A stretch of 64,000 bases of DNA. Origin: G963665185 sp963665185 (GTDB taxonomy: Bacteria; Desulfobacterota; Desulfovibrionia; Desulfovibrionales; Desulfovibrionaceae). The stretch lies in the NCBI GenBank assembly GCA_963665185.2, contig CAXXPO010000028.1, forward strand, positions 62,001 through 126,000. Reading direction: 5' to 3'. This document shows positions 35,095 to 43,635 of the stretch, piece by piece (within the stretch, counting starts at the first letter, position 1; each line of letters opens with the position of its first letter). The notes below the pieces were generated by a model. The model saw nothing but the letters and a program-made list of their open reading frames with translations, had not been told where the DNA came from and did no database searches. The position numbers were made by a program, and so were the translations under genes.

Positions 35095-35557
35095 GTGGGT
35101 TCCGTCGTGTGGTCTGTGGTGGGGGATGTCCGCAAGGCGGCGGGTATCACTCTTTTGAAGCTGCGGAATACTGTATTTCATGGAAGGCAAAAGTGCAAGG
35201 TGCCGAGTGTTTGGCAGGGGTTCGTCAGGACCAGCGGGGCCATCATATGGCAGGTTGCGATGGTGGCCGCCGGCCTTGGGGAGCCGGTGGAGACCTTCGG
35301 CATGGCTGCGTTCCTGTCCGCCATATTCGCGAGGAATTCGGCCACCCCTGTGTGCGGAGGGTTCCTTTGTTTCCGTCCGGTCCAGAAGGTCCAGTCTGTA
35401 TCCGTCGTGCCGGAAAGCAGAAAATCCCGCCCGGAGCGATACGCTCCGGGCGGGATTTTCTGTGCGGAATCGCAGGTCCGGGAGGCCGTCGCCTTCTGGC
35501 GGGGGCCGGAGGCTTTGCCTCTGGGAGGATGCAGGGGGGTACCCGCATCTCCTTTCC
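35095..35557. other. Intergenic region S41 peptidase / icd
   Basis: 463 bp with promoter sequences for the peptidase gene, a bidirectional-type terminator at 35421 and, next to icd, a C/G-rich stretch with a small hairpin (CCGGAGGCtttGCCTCtGG, about 35502-35522). No gene is supported. Confidence 0.45.
35421..35459. terminator. Terminator downstream of icd
   Basis: 18-bp perfect stem (AAAATCCCGCCCGGAGCG and its complement) around ATA, with four Ts at either end. It lies about 100 nt after the icd stop on the minus strand. Confidence 0.85.
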
Positions 35558-36706
35558 CTACATCTTTTCCAGCAGCAGTTCGCCAAAGGCCTTGCAGCCC
35601 ACGGTAATTGCGCCGTTGATCTGGTTTGCCAGGTCCACGGTGACTTTTTTGCTGGTGATGACGTTTTCCATGGCCTGTTCAATGCGTTCGGCGGCTTCGT
35701 GCCAGCCGATGTGACGGAGCATCATGGCCCCGGAAAGGATGAGGCTTCCCGGGTTGGCCATGTCCTTGCCCGCGATGGTGGGCGCGGTTCCGTGGGTGGC
35801 CTCGAACAGGGCGATGGTGTCGCTCAAGTTGACGCCGGGCGCGAGACCCAGTCCGCCGACCTGTGCGGCAAGGGCATCGGAGATGTAATCGCCGTTGAGG
35901 TTGGTGGTGGCGATGACGCTGTACTGTTCCGGGTACATGAGTACGTTCTGGAAAAGCGCGTCGGCGATGCGGTCCTTGATGACGACGGGCTTTGCGCCGC
36001 CCTTGGCGGCTTCTTCCTCGGTCATCACGCTGCCGCCGAATTCTTCGGCCGCGACTTCATAGCCCCAGGCGCGGAAAGCGCCTTCGGTGCACTTCATGAT
36101 GTTGCCCTTGTGGGACAGGGTCACGCTGGGCAGCTTGTTGTCCACGGCGTGCTGCAACGCCCTGCGCACGAGACGTTTGGAGCGCATGGCGGTCATGGGT
36201 TTGATGCCGATGCCTGCGTCCAGGTCCACGTCCACCTTCATTTCGTCGCGCAGAAATTCTATGAGTCGTTTGGCTTCCGGGCTGTTGGAGGCCCATTCGA
36301 TGCCGGCGTAGACATCTTCGGTGTTTTCCCGAAAAACAATCATGTTGACCAGGTCAGGGCGCTTGACGGGCGATTCGATGCCCTTGAAATAGCGGATGGG
36401 ACGGATGCAGGCGTACAGGTCGAGGACCTGGCGCATGGTCACGTTGAGGCTGCGGAAGCCGCCACCCACGGGAGTTTGCAGAGGGCCCTTCATGCCGATG
36501 GACCCGGAGGCCAGGGCGTCCAGCGTTTCCTGGGGCAGGTAGTCTCCGGTCTGGTCGTAGGCTTTCTGCCCGGCCAGGAGTTCGCGCCATTCGAGCCGGC
36601 GGCCGTCGGAGTAGGATTGGGCCACGGCCGTGTCGATGACGGGCCGTGCCGCGGCCCAGACTTCAGGGCCTATGCCGTCGCCTTCAATGTAGAGTACGGT
36701 ATGCAT
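35558..36706 (-). CDS. icd: Isocitrate dehydrogenase (isocitrate/isopropylmalate dehydrogenase family)
   Basis: 382-aa decarboxylating dehydrogenase making 2-oxoglutarate from isocitrate. It has GDGIGPEVWAAARPVID, the substrate-binding loop GGGFRSLNVTMRQVLDLYACIRPIRYF (serine of the S-x-N-x-x-x-R motif), FRENTEDVYAGIE, the metal aspartates in NLNGDYISDALAAQVGGLGLAPG, and FEATHGTAPTIAGKDMANP in the cofactor region. These favour NADP-type ICDH over isopropylmalate dehydrogenase, but the coenzyme should be measured. It is monocistronic with GGAGAG upstream. In sulfate reducers with an incomplete TCA cycle its role is mainly glutamate synthesis. Confidence 0.94.
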   Translation of the reverse strand: MHTVLYIEGDGIGPEVWAAARPVIDTAVAQSYSDGRRLEWRELLAGQKAYDQTGDYLPQETLDALASGSIGMKGPLQTPVGGGFRSLNVTMRQVLDLYACIRPIRYFKGIESPVKRPDLVNMIVFRENTEDVYAGIEWASNSPEAKRLIEFLRDEMKVDVDLDAGIGIKPMTAMRSKRLVRRALQHAVDNKLPSVTLSHKGNIMKCTEGAFRAWGYEVAAEEFGGSVMTEEEAAKGGAKPVVIKDRIADALFQNVLMYPEQYSVIATTNLNGDYISDALAAQVGGLGLAPGVNLSDTIALFEATHGTAPTIAGKDMANPGSLILSGAMMLRHIGWHEAAERIEQAMENVITSKKVTVDLANQINGAITVGCKAFGELLLEKM

Positions 36707-36849
36707 GGTGAAACTCTCCGTAGGAACAAATTTGTAAAATTGGAGCGGTATGAGTAGCCCGTGGGATGGGGGTTCGTCAAGCTTGTCTTTCATAAATGTG
36801 AATAATGGCATGCGGCAATGGGGCCAGGGGGGTGCCATCCCATCCACGG

Positions 36850-36893
36850 AAAACGCCCCGCACCGCCGGTATGGATATGGCTGCACGGGGCTT
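36850..36893 (-). terminator. Terminator after the glycosyltransferase gene
   Basis: On the minus strand GCCCCG-TGC...GCGGGGC forms a hairpin with further pairing (GCAGCC...GGCGGT) and ends in GTTTTCC, 22 nt after the glycosyltransferase stop. Confidence 0.7.
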
Positions 36894-36914
36894 TGTGTCA
36901 GGAGTCAATCTGAA

Positions 36915-37931
36915 TTATTCTTTGCTCTGTAAGATCTCGCGGATGCGGTAGGGCTTTTTGCCGAGGACGCCATCGCGGATGTTTCCCAGGATTTCCAGGG
37001 TGAACCCCATGGACATGAAGGCTATGGAGGCGACGTACAGCAGGATGGCCCCGAGGAACGGGGGGCGTGTTCCCATGTGCTCGCCCATGGCGAGTTTTTC
37101 ATAGAGCAGCCAGCATACGGTCAGCGAGGCGATGGAGAAGAGAATCAGGCTCAGGCGGCCGAACAGATAGAACGGGCGCTGTTTGAACGAGGTCTGGAAC
37201 CAGAGCATGATGATGTCGAAGAGCACGTCCACGGAGCGGGCAAGACCGTAGTGGCTTGCCCCGGCAAAGCGTTCCGGGGCCTGTATGGGCACTTCGGAGA
37301 TGGCTCCGCCGGAAATGTGGACCAGGGCCGGCAACAGACGGTGCTGTCCCTCGCTGAGCTGCAGGGAGCGGGCGGTGTCGCCGCGCAGCATGGACATGCC
37401 TCCCATGTCGTGGCAGTCGCATTTGCTGGTGGCGCGCATCAGGTAGTTGGCGATGAGGCTGGGCAGCCGGCGCAGCACCAGGGATTCCGTTCGCTTCTGC
37501 CGGGTCCCGGAAACAAGGTCGAAACCTTTGCGGCATTCGGCGTACAGGGCCGGAATTTCCTCGGGCCGGTGTTGCAGGTCGCCGTCCATGACCACCACGT
37601 AGTTGCCTTCCGTGTTCTGCAGGCCCGCGTAGATGGCGGTGCACTGGCCCCGGTTGCGCGAAAGCATGACGCATTTGACGTGCGCGTCTCCGGCGGACAG
37701 TTCGCGCATCATCTGTTCCGTGCCGTCGGTGGAGCCGTCGTTGACCAGGACTATTTCATAGTTCAGGTCCATGGAGCCGAGCACGGAGGTCAGGCGGCTG
37801 TGAAATTCGCGGATGCACAGCTCTTCGTTGTGCATGGGCGTGACTATGCTGATTTCCACCGGTGTGGTTTTCCCTGTGATCTTTTCTGTGGAATTGTTTT
37901 TGCCGGGTTCAGCTGTTGTCTTCTTGGGCAT
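36915..37931 (-). CDS. Family-2 glycosyltransferase (polyisoprenyl-phosphate sugar transferase type)
   Basis: 338-aa GT2 enzyme like GtrB/ArnC/DPM1. The catalytic domain (about 25-240) has ISIVTPMHNEE, VLVNDGSTDGT, MLSRNRGQ, the DxD-type VMDGDLQHRPEEIP and a C-terminal acceptor region. Two hydrophobic helices follow (LFGRLSLILFSIASLTVCWLLYE; PFLGAILLYVASIAFMSMGFTLEIL), anchoring it in the membrane. It probably loads a sugar onto undecaprenyl phosphate for lipid A or glycan modification. The start at 37931 has AAGGAA upstream and overlaps the deacetylase gene by 23 nt, so the two are probably translated together. Confidence 0.88.
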   Translation of the reverse strand: MPKKTTAEPGKNNSTEKITGKTTPVEISIVTPMHNEELCIREFHSRLTSVLGSMDLNYEIVLVNDGSTDGTEQMMRELSAGDAHVKCVMLSRNRGQCTAIYAGLQNTEGNYVVVMDGDLQHRPEEIPALYAECRKGFDLVSGTRQKRTESLVLRRLPSLIANYLMRATSKCDCHDMGGMSMLRGDTARSLQLSEGQHRLLPALVHISGGAISEVPIQAPERFAGASHYGLARSVDVLFDIIMLWFQTSFKQRPFYLFGRLSLILFSIASLTVCWLLYEKLAMGEHMGTRPPFLGAILLYVASIAFMSMGFTLEILGNIRDGVLGKKPYRIREILQSKE

Positions 37932-38853
37932 GACGGGGTTTCCTTGTGTGGGGGCAGAGCTGCCCGTAATGGACAAGCCGCGCATTGTGGCGGCGAAAAA
38001 TTTTCTTCCAGTTCGCAGTGGCCAGGCTTTGGTATTCCGCGGTCCACTGCTGGTCCACGCGCATGTGCCCGAATTCGGCGGGCAGGGCGGGATCTTCCGG
38101 CACAGGCAGGCCGGGATGGCAGCAGATTTCCAGAACACGGGGCGCTGTTTTTTTCGTCCCGCCGGACTTTGCAGCCCAGGCGTCAAGGTGACGGTCCAGG
38201 GCTTCGGGGAGCAAATTGTCCTTTTGATCGGCTATGCCCCAGACCGTGTCGGGCCAGGCGACGTCGGGATGTTTTTTGTGCAGCGAGGCGCAGGCGTTCA
38301 GAAAGGAGCAGCGGATGCCGGGAGTGTCCAGGCGGGTGAGGGGGGATCGCTCCCTGGGGCGGCGGACCCAATGGATATTGAATTCCGCGGCCAGTTTCTG
38401 GGCGATGCGCATGAACGCGGGCCAGGCATGGGTGTGCTTTTCACTGTCCAGATGGGTGGGGCGGATGCCCGCATCCACCACGCGCCTGATCTGGGCGCGC
38501 CATTCGTTTTCCAGTTGCTGGTAGTCGATGCGGTTGGATACGTATCGGGCGAACAGGGCCGGGTAGCTGCCCAGGAACAGGCCGTTGCCGCCCGTCAGGG
38601 TGGAGACCTGTGCCGGCGGCGAGAGCGGCCGGCCGCGCAGGACGTTGCAATGCACCCCAATACCCAGGGGAGCCCCCTGTTCAATGATCTGCCGGTGCAA
38701 CCCGACGGCATGTTCAAAGGCCGGGCCGTTGGCCAGCAAGGTGGTGGATGTTACCGTTCCGCGTCCGGCCAGATCGGCCACGGCCCGGTGTACTGCAGGG
38801 TGCAGTCCCAGGTCGTCCACGTTGATGATGATGGCGAGTGGTGTCGTATTCAT
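37909..38853 (-). CDS. YdjC/ChbG-family carbohydrate deacetylase
   Basis: 314-aa NodB-like metal-dependent deacetylase family (YdjC, ChbG, HpnK). The metal-binding pattern is visible: NVDDLGLHPAV (the DD pair), GIGVHCNVLRG with a histidine, PTHLDSEKHTHAWPAF with two more histidines, and LEICCHPGLP. It hydrolyses an acetamido group on a sugar. With the adjacent GT2 enzyme the likely substrate is a lipid-linked GlcNAc-type sugar, as in hopanoid or lipid A decoration, but no hopanoid gene is nearby. It is 66 nt from the MscS gene upstream and could share its transcript. Confidence 0.85.
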   Translation of the reverse strand: MNTTPLAIIINVDDLGLHPAVHRAVADLAGRGTVTSTTLLANGPAFEHAVGLHRQIIEQGAPLGIGVHCNVLRGRPLSPPAQVSTLTGGNGLFLGSYPALFARYVSNRIDYQQLENEWRAQIRRVVDAGIRPTHLDSEKHTHAWPAFMRIAQKLAAEFNIHWVRRPRERSPLTRLDTPGIRCSFLNACASLHKKHPDVAWPDTVWGIADQKDNLLPEALDRHLDAWAAKSGGTKKTAPRVLEICCHPGLPVPEDPALPAEFGHMRVDQQWTAEYQSLATANWKKIFRRHNARLVHYGQLCPHTRKPRHAQEDNS

Positions 38854-38919
38854 TCGGGGCGCATCATACCGTCCCGGCGGTGCGAGTCAAGAACAGGTAC
38901 GCACCGTGGAAAGATAGGT

Positions 38920-41439
38920 TCACGCATCGGGAGTGTGTCCGCGCAGACGCTGGTTCAGGCCTCGCTTTTTTTCGTTGACCAGCTTGTACAGCTCCTTGCG
39001 TTTGGCCCGCAGGATCACGCCGATGTTCTCTTCCTTTTTCTTGACCTTGTATTTGGTCCTGATAGTGCGGAATGCCACCTGGACCTTGTTTTCCTGGAAT
39101 ACGGTGTCCAGGGCGTCGGCCAGGTCGGACTCCACCGGATACATGTCGTTGAAGTGCTTGACCCATACGTAAAGGTGGTAATCAAGGCCGAATTGTCCGA
39201 ATCCCTTGAACAGCACCTGCGGTTCCGGATTGTCGAGCACCAGGGGGTTCTTCTTGGCGGTCTTGAGCAGCAGCTTGGTGACTTTTTCGCGCTTGGAGCC
39301 GGGGATGACCGTCACCGGAACGGTCACGCGGATGGTGGTGTCGCCGTAGCTGTAACTGGCGATATCCCCCTTGAGAAAGTTGGAGTTGGGAATGATGACC
39401 ACGGTGTTGTCCAGGGTGCGGATGGTGGTGTTGCGCACGGACACGTCCGTGACTTCGCCTATCATCTTGTTGTGCTGGATGACGTCGCCCTTTTTGATGG
39501 AGCCGCCGAAGAGGATGATCAGCCCGGACACGAAGTTGTTGACGATGTCCTTCATGCCGAAGCCGATGCCCACGGACAGTCCGGAGGCGATCCATGTGAG
39601 GGCGGACAGGGACACTCCCAGGATGTTGAAGCAGACCAGCAGGTAGACCACCCAGAGCACGTAGGAGATGGTGGTCCCGAAGGTGTGGGCCAGGGCCGGG
39701 TTGAATCTGCCGCCGCGCCGGGGGAGCTCTTCGAAAAAGCTGACCATCCAGTGCAGGATCATGCGCGTGAGAAAAAACAGGATGAGGATGATGATGGCGG
39801 CCCGGGGCGTGATGCTGACGCTGCCCATGGTGATTTCCTGGCGCAACACCCAGCGGGCGAAGCCCGTGCCCCCTGCAAAAGCCAAGGCCCATCCCATGAA
39901 CAGGTAGACGATGACCGTCACGGTCAGGGGGTAGGCCATGTCGATGAGGGCGGTGTGGGGCCGTTTGACCTGGGCTCTTTGCGGAGCCGGGGCGGTTTCG
40001 TCCGGTGCGCTGCCGTTGCTTGACTTGGCAGTGTCTTCGGAAACGCTGCCCTGCGTCTGGGCGTTGAAGAGTTTTTTGAGCATGGCGCAAAGCATGAACG
40101 TCAAAAGTCCCATGAACCAGATCTGGGTCAGGATGATACTTGCCGCGGAGTAGCTGAACAGGGCGAGCAGGCCGAACAGGGCGAGCACCGGCGTGGACGC
40201 CCTTGCCAATCCACGGTCCAGGGGGATTTCATTGGTTCCGGCTATCTGGCGCATGCGCAGAAAGGCAAAGGCCAGGGCCGGCAGCCAGACGAGGTTCAGG
40301 CAGGCGGCGGGCAGGATGAAAATATGCATGAGGTCGCCCAGCAGCATCAGACAGTACAGCAGGATGAGCGGATTGCGCGACGGCGGGCTGAAGGCCATGC
40401 CGGAAACGCCTTTGACGATGCTGTTGGTCAGGATGATAAGTCCCAGCGCGACCAGGTCCACCCAACCCAGGATGGTGGCCTGGTTGCTTGTGAAATAGGT
40501 CAGCGCGAGGGAGGCGGCCAGCCCCAGGCCAAGGGATATGAGCACCCAGCCTCCGCGTCGGGCGATGTGGTGGCCGCTGGTGGCCTGCAGCCGTCCGCGC
40601 AGATATTGCAGGGCATATGCTCCGAGTGCCCACAGAACCAGGGCGCAGCCTGCGAAATAGAGAATGAAGTGGTCCCATTGCACCCAGATGATCAGCGGAT
40701 ACCAAAATCTCGGCATGTTGTCGGCCCACTGCGCGGCTTCCTCAACCATGTCCCGCAGGCCGGAGCGGCTGAAAATGCTGGGTGCGGGTTTGAAATAGTA
40801 GTTCTCGAAAACCTTGTAGTAGATTTGGGAGGTGGCGTTGCGGTCGTCGGCAATGGAGGCCAGGAGAATGTCGGCCTTTTGCAGGGTTTCGTCTATGGCC
40901 ACCTTGATGTCTTTCACATCCCGCTTGAGCGTTCTGTAGTCGGATGTCGCGCCGTCTATGGAGGGGGAAATCATGACCTCCAGATTGGTGGTCTTCTGCC
41001 GCAGCCGGATGTTGCGGATGGCCTGGTAGTCGTCCTTTATCTGGTTGATCTTGGCTTTGTCCTCAAGAAGCGGGGCCATCTTCAAAAGGATGTATTCCTT
41101 CAGGGAGTCGAGTTGAATGATGATGGTTCGATAGGCCCAGGGGGTGCTGCCGGATACGCCGTGCAGCAGGGTGAGCTGGTCCAGGCGGTTGCCGGCCTTG
41201 GCCAGTCCGTGAAAAAGTTCGTCGCGCATTTCCGGGAAGGCTTGCTCAATGCGCTGCACGCTGGCGTCGCGCAGGTAAATGTCGTGTTCAATGCCTTCCA
41301 CCATGGTTTTCCAGGTGGTTTCGGCTTTGCCGGCGGGCGCGGTTTCTGGCGGCGTAGCGGAGTCCTGGGCCGGACACGGCTGGGAGGGCAGACAAAGAGC
41401 CATCAGGAGAAGCAGAAAAATGAAGAACGACCTACGCAT
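38920..41439 (-). CDS. Large mechanosensitive channel, MscS family (KefA/DUF3772-like N-terminus)
   Basis: 839-aa channel. A signal peptide (residues 1-24, MRRSFFIFLLLLMALCLPSQPCPA) is followed by a periplasmic helical domain to about 245 (VQRIEQAFPEMRDELFHGLAK...). About ten membrane segments lie at 255-640, and the C-terminal MscS core (about 640-790) has the pore helix region GIGFGMKDIVNNFVSGLIILFGGSIKKGD and the beta domain VTDVSVRNTTIRTLDNTVVIIPNSNF. It releases solutes on hypo-osmotic shock. A truncated second copy of its N-terminal part lies at 42.9-43.2 kb in the same orientation. GGGAG precedes the ATG. Confidence 0.92.
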   Translation of the reverse strand: MRRSFFIFLLLLMALCLPSQPCPAQDSATPPETAPAGKAETTWKTMVEGIEHDIYLRDASVQRIEQAFPEMRDELFHGLAKAGNRLDQLTLLHGVSGSTPWAYRTIIIQLDSLKEYILLKMAPLLEDKAKINQIKDDYQAIRNIRLRQKTTNLEVMISPSIDGATSDYRTLKRDVKDIKVAIDETLQKADILLASIADDRNATSQIYYKVFENYYFKPAPSIFSRSGLRDMVEEAAQWADNMPRFWYPLIIWVQWDHFILYFAGCALVLWALGAYALQYLRGRLQATSGHHIARRGGWVLISLGLGLAASLALTYFTSNQATILGWVDLVALGLIILTNSIVKGVSGMAFSPPSRNPLILLYCLMLLGDLMHIFILPAACLNLVWLPALAFAFLRMRQIAGTNEIPLDRGLARASTPVLALFGLLALFSYSAASIILTQIWFMGLLTFMLCAMLKKLFNAQTQGSVSEDTAKSSNGSAPDETAPAPQRAQVKRPHTALIDMAYPLTVTVIVYLFMGWALAFAGGTGFARWVLRQEITMGSVSITPRAAIIILILFFLTRMILHWMVSFFEELPRRGGRFNPALAHTFGTTISYVLWVVYLLVCFNILGVSLSALTWIASGLSVGIGFGMKDIVNNFVSGLIILFGGSIKKGDVIQHNKMIGEVTDVSVRNTTIRTLDNTVVIIPNSNFLKGDIASYSYGDTTIRVTVPVTVIPGSKREKVTKLLLKTAKKNPLVLDNPEPQVLFKGFGQFGLDYHLYVWVKHFNDMYPVESDLADALDTVFQENKVQVAFRTIRTKYKVKKKEENIGVILRAKRKELYKLVNEKKRGLNQRLRGHTPDA

Positions 41440-41778
41440 TGCAGGCTCCCGGATTGCGGTATTTTATGAATGTGTGGGGCCGACGGGCTTTTGTCGTGCA
41501 GCAAATTTGTCGCTGTATGTTTTGTGCCACCGCCGTGTCGTCCCTTACAACTCGTGTCGAGTACTCCTTAAACGTATACCGGGGGAGCGTGGCTTGAGCA
41601 AGCCCTGGTGTGGGTTGAAGCCGTTTGCTGCACGGATGTGCCAATTGGCTGACAAATGAGGCAAGAAATAAAGGGATTTGAAATTGAAAGTGTTTTAACA
41701 TGCTGTTTTTTAGTGTGAAAATTGAATTGGTTTGTGTTTTGCTTGAGGTGTCGTGATGTGCCCAAGGGGAGGAATGTG
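41440..41778. other. Divergent intergenic region mscS / radical SAM gene
   Basis: 339 bp, AT-richer to the right, carrying both promoters. No operator or precursor-peptide gene is recognised. Confidence 0.4.
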
Positions 41779-42861
41779 ATGAAGTACGTCATAAATGCCA
41801 AAGGGTTGAGTCGCTTGGTTGCCGCTTCGTATGCGGAGAACAACTTGGGGCCGATTCTCTCCTTTCCGGAAATGATCACCGTCACTACAACGCTCAACTG
41901 CAATTACCGTTGCCGGATGTGCTATCAGGCCAGCTATGACAGCAAGGAGATTCCTTGGGAAATAGTGGAAAAGCTGGAGGACGCATTGCCGTTTGTTCCC
42001 CGTATGCAGATTTTCGGGGGAGAGCCTCTGTTGTACAGCAGGTTCGACGATCTTGTATCCATGGGAGCACGCAATGCCGTTAAAATGGTTACCATAACCA
42101 ATGGGTCCCTCCTGCTTGAGGAGCGTCGCAGGCGTATGGTGGATGCCGGCTTTTTCAATGTCAAAGTGAGCTTCGATGCAGGTACTCCCGGTACCTACAA
42201 GAAGATACGGGGCGGAAATTACAACAAGGTTATCGGAAACATTCTTGAGCTTTCCAAGCTCAAGGCGCAAAAAAATACCCAATACCCCATCATTGAAATG
42301 CAGATGGTCGCCATGCGCTCCAATATCCATGAACTCGGCACCCTTTTGTCTATTGCCTCGAACATCGGGGTGAAGCATGTCAATGTCTTCTATCTTGTTA
42401 CTTCCGACGAAACCCTGGTCGACGAATCTTTGTTTTTTCACCAGGAATATGCTGACGAGCAGATGCGCAGGGCCAGTGAAATTGCAAACAAGCTTCAGAT
42501 GGGACTGACGCTGCCGAGGCTCTTCGGGCAGAATCACGAACCGGCGCAATGCCACTCTTTCGTCAAATGCAAGGACCCCTGGAATGTGATGCTGGTCAGC
42601 CCGGCTGGAATCGTATCGCCCTGTTGCGGTGGTGCTCCTTCCGTGGGCAGTCTGGCGGAGAAGGATTTCATGCAGGTATGGAACGGCGCTGAATATGTTC
42701 GGCTCCGTGAATTGGTCAATACGCCGAACCAGCCGGAATATTGTAATAAATGTCACGGTAAGATGCTGGATCACCGGAGTATATTCGCCCATATCAAAAA
42801 TTCTGAACTGGCTGAAACACTTCTGGCGAAAACGAACCAGGAGGCTGTTCCCGCCAGTTAA
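41779..42861 (+). CDS. Radical SAM/SPASM-domain protein
   Basis: 360-aa radical SAM enzyme. The N-terminal cluster motif is CNYRCRMC (CX3CX2C, about residues 43-50), with the glycine-rich IFGGEPLLY and the SFDAGTPGTYKKIRGG strand. A C-terminal SPASM-like region has CKDPWNVMLVSPAGIVSPCCGG and YCNKC for an auxiliary cluster. Such proteins modify ribosomal peptides, other proteins or small molecules; I find no precursor peptide or transporter beside it, so the substrate is unknown. AGGGGAGG before the ATG at 41779 fixes the start. The gene ends about 10 nt before a truncated mscS copy read on the other strand, suggesting insertion or replacement. Confidence 0.88.
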   Translation: MKYVINAKGLSRLVAASYAENNLGPILSFPEMITVTTTLNCNYRCRMCYQASYDSKEIPWEIVEKLEDALPFVPRMQIFGGEPLLYSRFDDLVSMGARNAVKMVTITNGSLLLEERRRRMVDAGFFNVKVSFDAGTPGTYKKIRGGNYNKVIGNILELSKLKAQKNTQYPIIEMQMVAMRSNIHELGTLLSIASNIGVKHVNVFYLVTSDETLVDESLFFHQEYADEQMRRASEIANKLQMGLTLPRLFGQNHEPAQCHSFVKCKDPWNVMLVSPAGIVSPCCGGAPSVGSLAEKDFMQVWNGAEYVRLRELVNTPNQPEYCNKCHGKMLDHRSIFAHIKNSELAETLLAKTNQEAVPAS

Positions 42862-42865
42862 GGAA

Positions 42866-43154
42866 TTGGATACGCCTTGCAGCAGGGTGAGCTGGTCCAG
42901 GCGGTTGTCGGCCTTGGCCAGTCCGTGAAAAAGTTCGTCGCGCAGTTGGGGAAAGTCACTTTCAATACGCTGCACGCTTATATCGCGCAGCTTGATGTCG
43001 TGTTCGATTCCCTCGACCATGATCTTCCAGGTTCACTTGTCTGAGAGCCGGTAACATCCTGGGGCGGCGTGGATTATTCCTGGGCGGGACAGGGGAAACT
43101 CAGAATGCAGAGAAAGGTAACAACAAGGAATACGGTGGAATACAATCTGTGCAT
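42866..43154 (-). pseudogene. Truncated second copy of the mscS gene (N-terminal remnant)
   Basis: On the minus strand a signal peptide (MHRLYSTVFLVVTFLCILSF, ending PCPAQE) is followed by a TAA, a 1-nt loss, then TWKIMVEGIEHDIKLRD, VQRIESDFPQLRDELFHGLA and NRLDQLTLLQGVS. This is the same order as residues 1 to about 97 of the intact channel gene. DNA of about 170 bp (42871-43040) is very similar to 41151-41320. Homology stops abruptly next to the radical SAM stop codon. So it is a dead fragment left after the rest of the second copy was replaced. Confidence 0.88.
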
Positions 43155-43635
43155 GCCGAGTCTCAGGTGTGTCGGGTTCTGAACTGTCGCACGGATTGGT
43201 GCTTTCCGTGGGGAATGCGCCGTGCCGCTTTTTATATAAGAGGATGCGGACGGTTCAGGAAAGCCTTGGGGGAGATGTCTTATCGCCGGTCGTGCGTGAA
43301 ATTTACGGTGGGAATCTTTCATGCATCTTGTGCGATATGGAATCCATTATGGCGCACAGAGGGATGTCGCTGGAAAATACAGCATGAATGTTCACACTTG
43401 CCGCATGTCGATTCTTATAAAACAGGTTTTGCAATGAACCGCTGATTTCCAAGGTTTAAATGTTGCGGAAAGGCCAATTCCCTGCATATATGAGGAATGC
43501 GCAAGGAATTGGACTTTTTTTCGTCGTGTTTTGCTTCTTTTTTTTGAATGGCAGTGCGGGGCGGTTGGCAATTATTTCGAGGTGGTCGAGCATTAGTCCC
43601 TGTTCAATCCAATGCATTCTTTCAAAGGGTATCGC
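43155..43635. other. Intergenic region before GGDEF gene
   Basis: 481 bp between the mscS remnant and the diguanylate cyclase gene. Short frames (one cysteine-rich) have no ribosome site or family resemblance. It is probably the old upstream region of the dead mscS copy plus the GGDEF promoter. Confidence 0.4.

Noticed and set aside
43149..43445. Cysteine-rich plus-strand frame near the radical SAM gene, considered as a precursor peptide
   Set aside because: It overlaps the antisense mscS remnant, has no ribosome site and no leader/core pattern.
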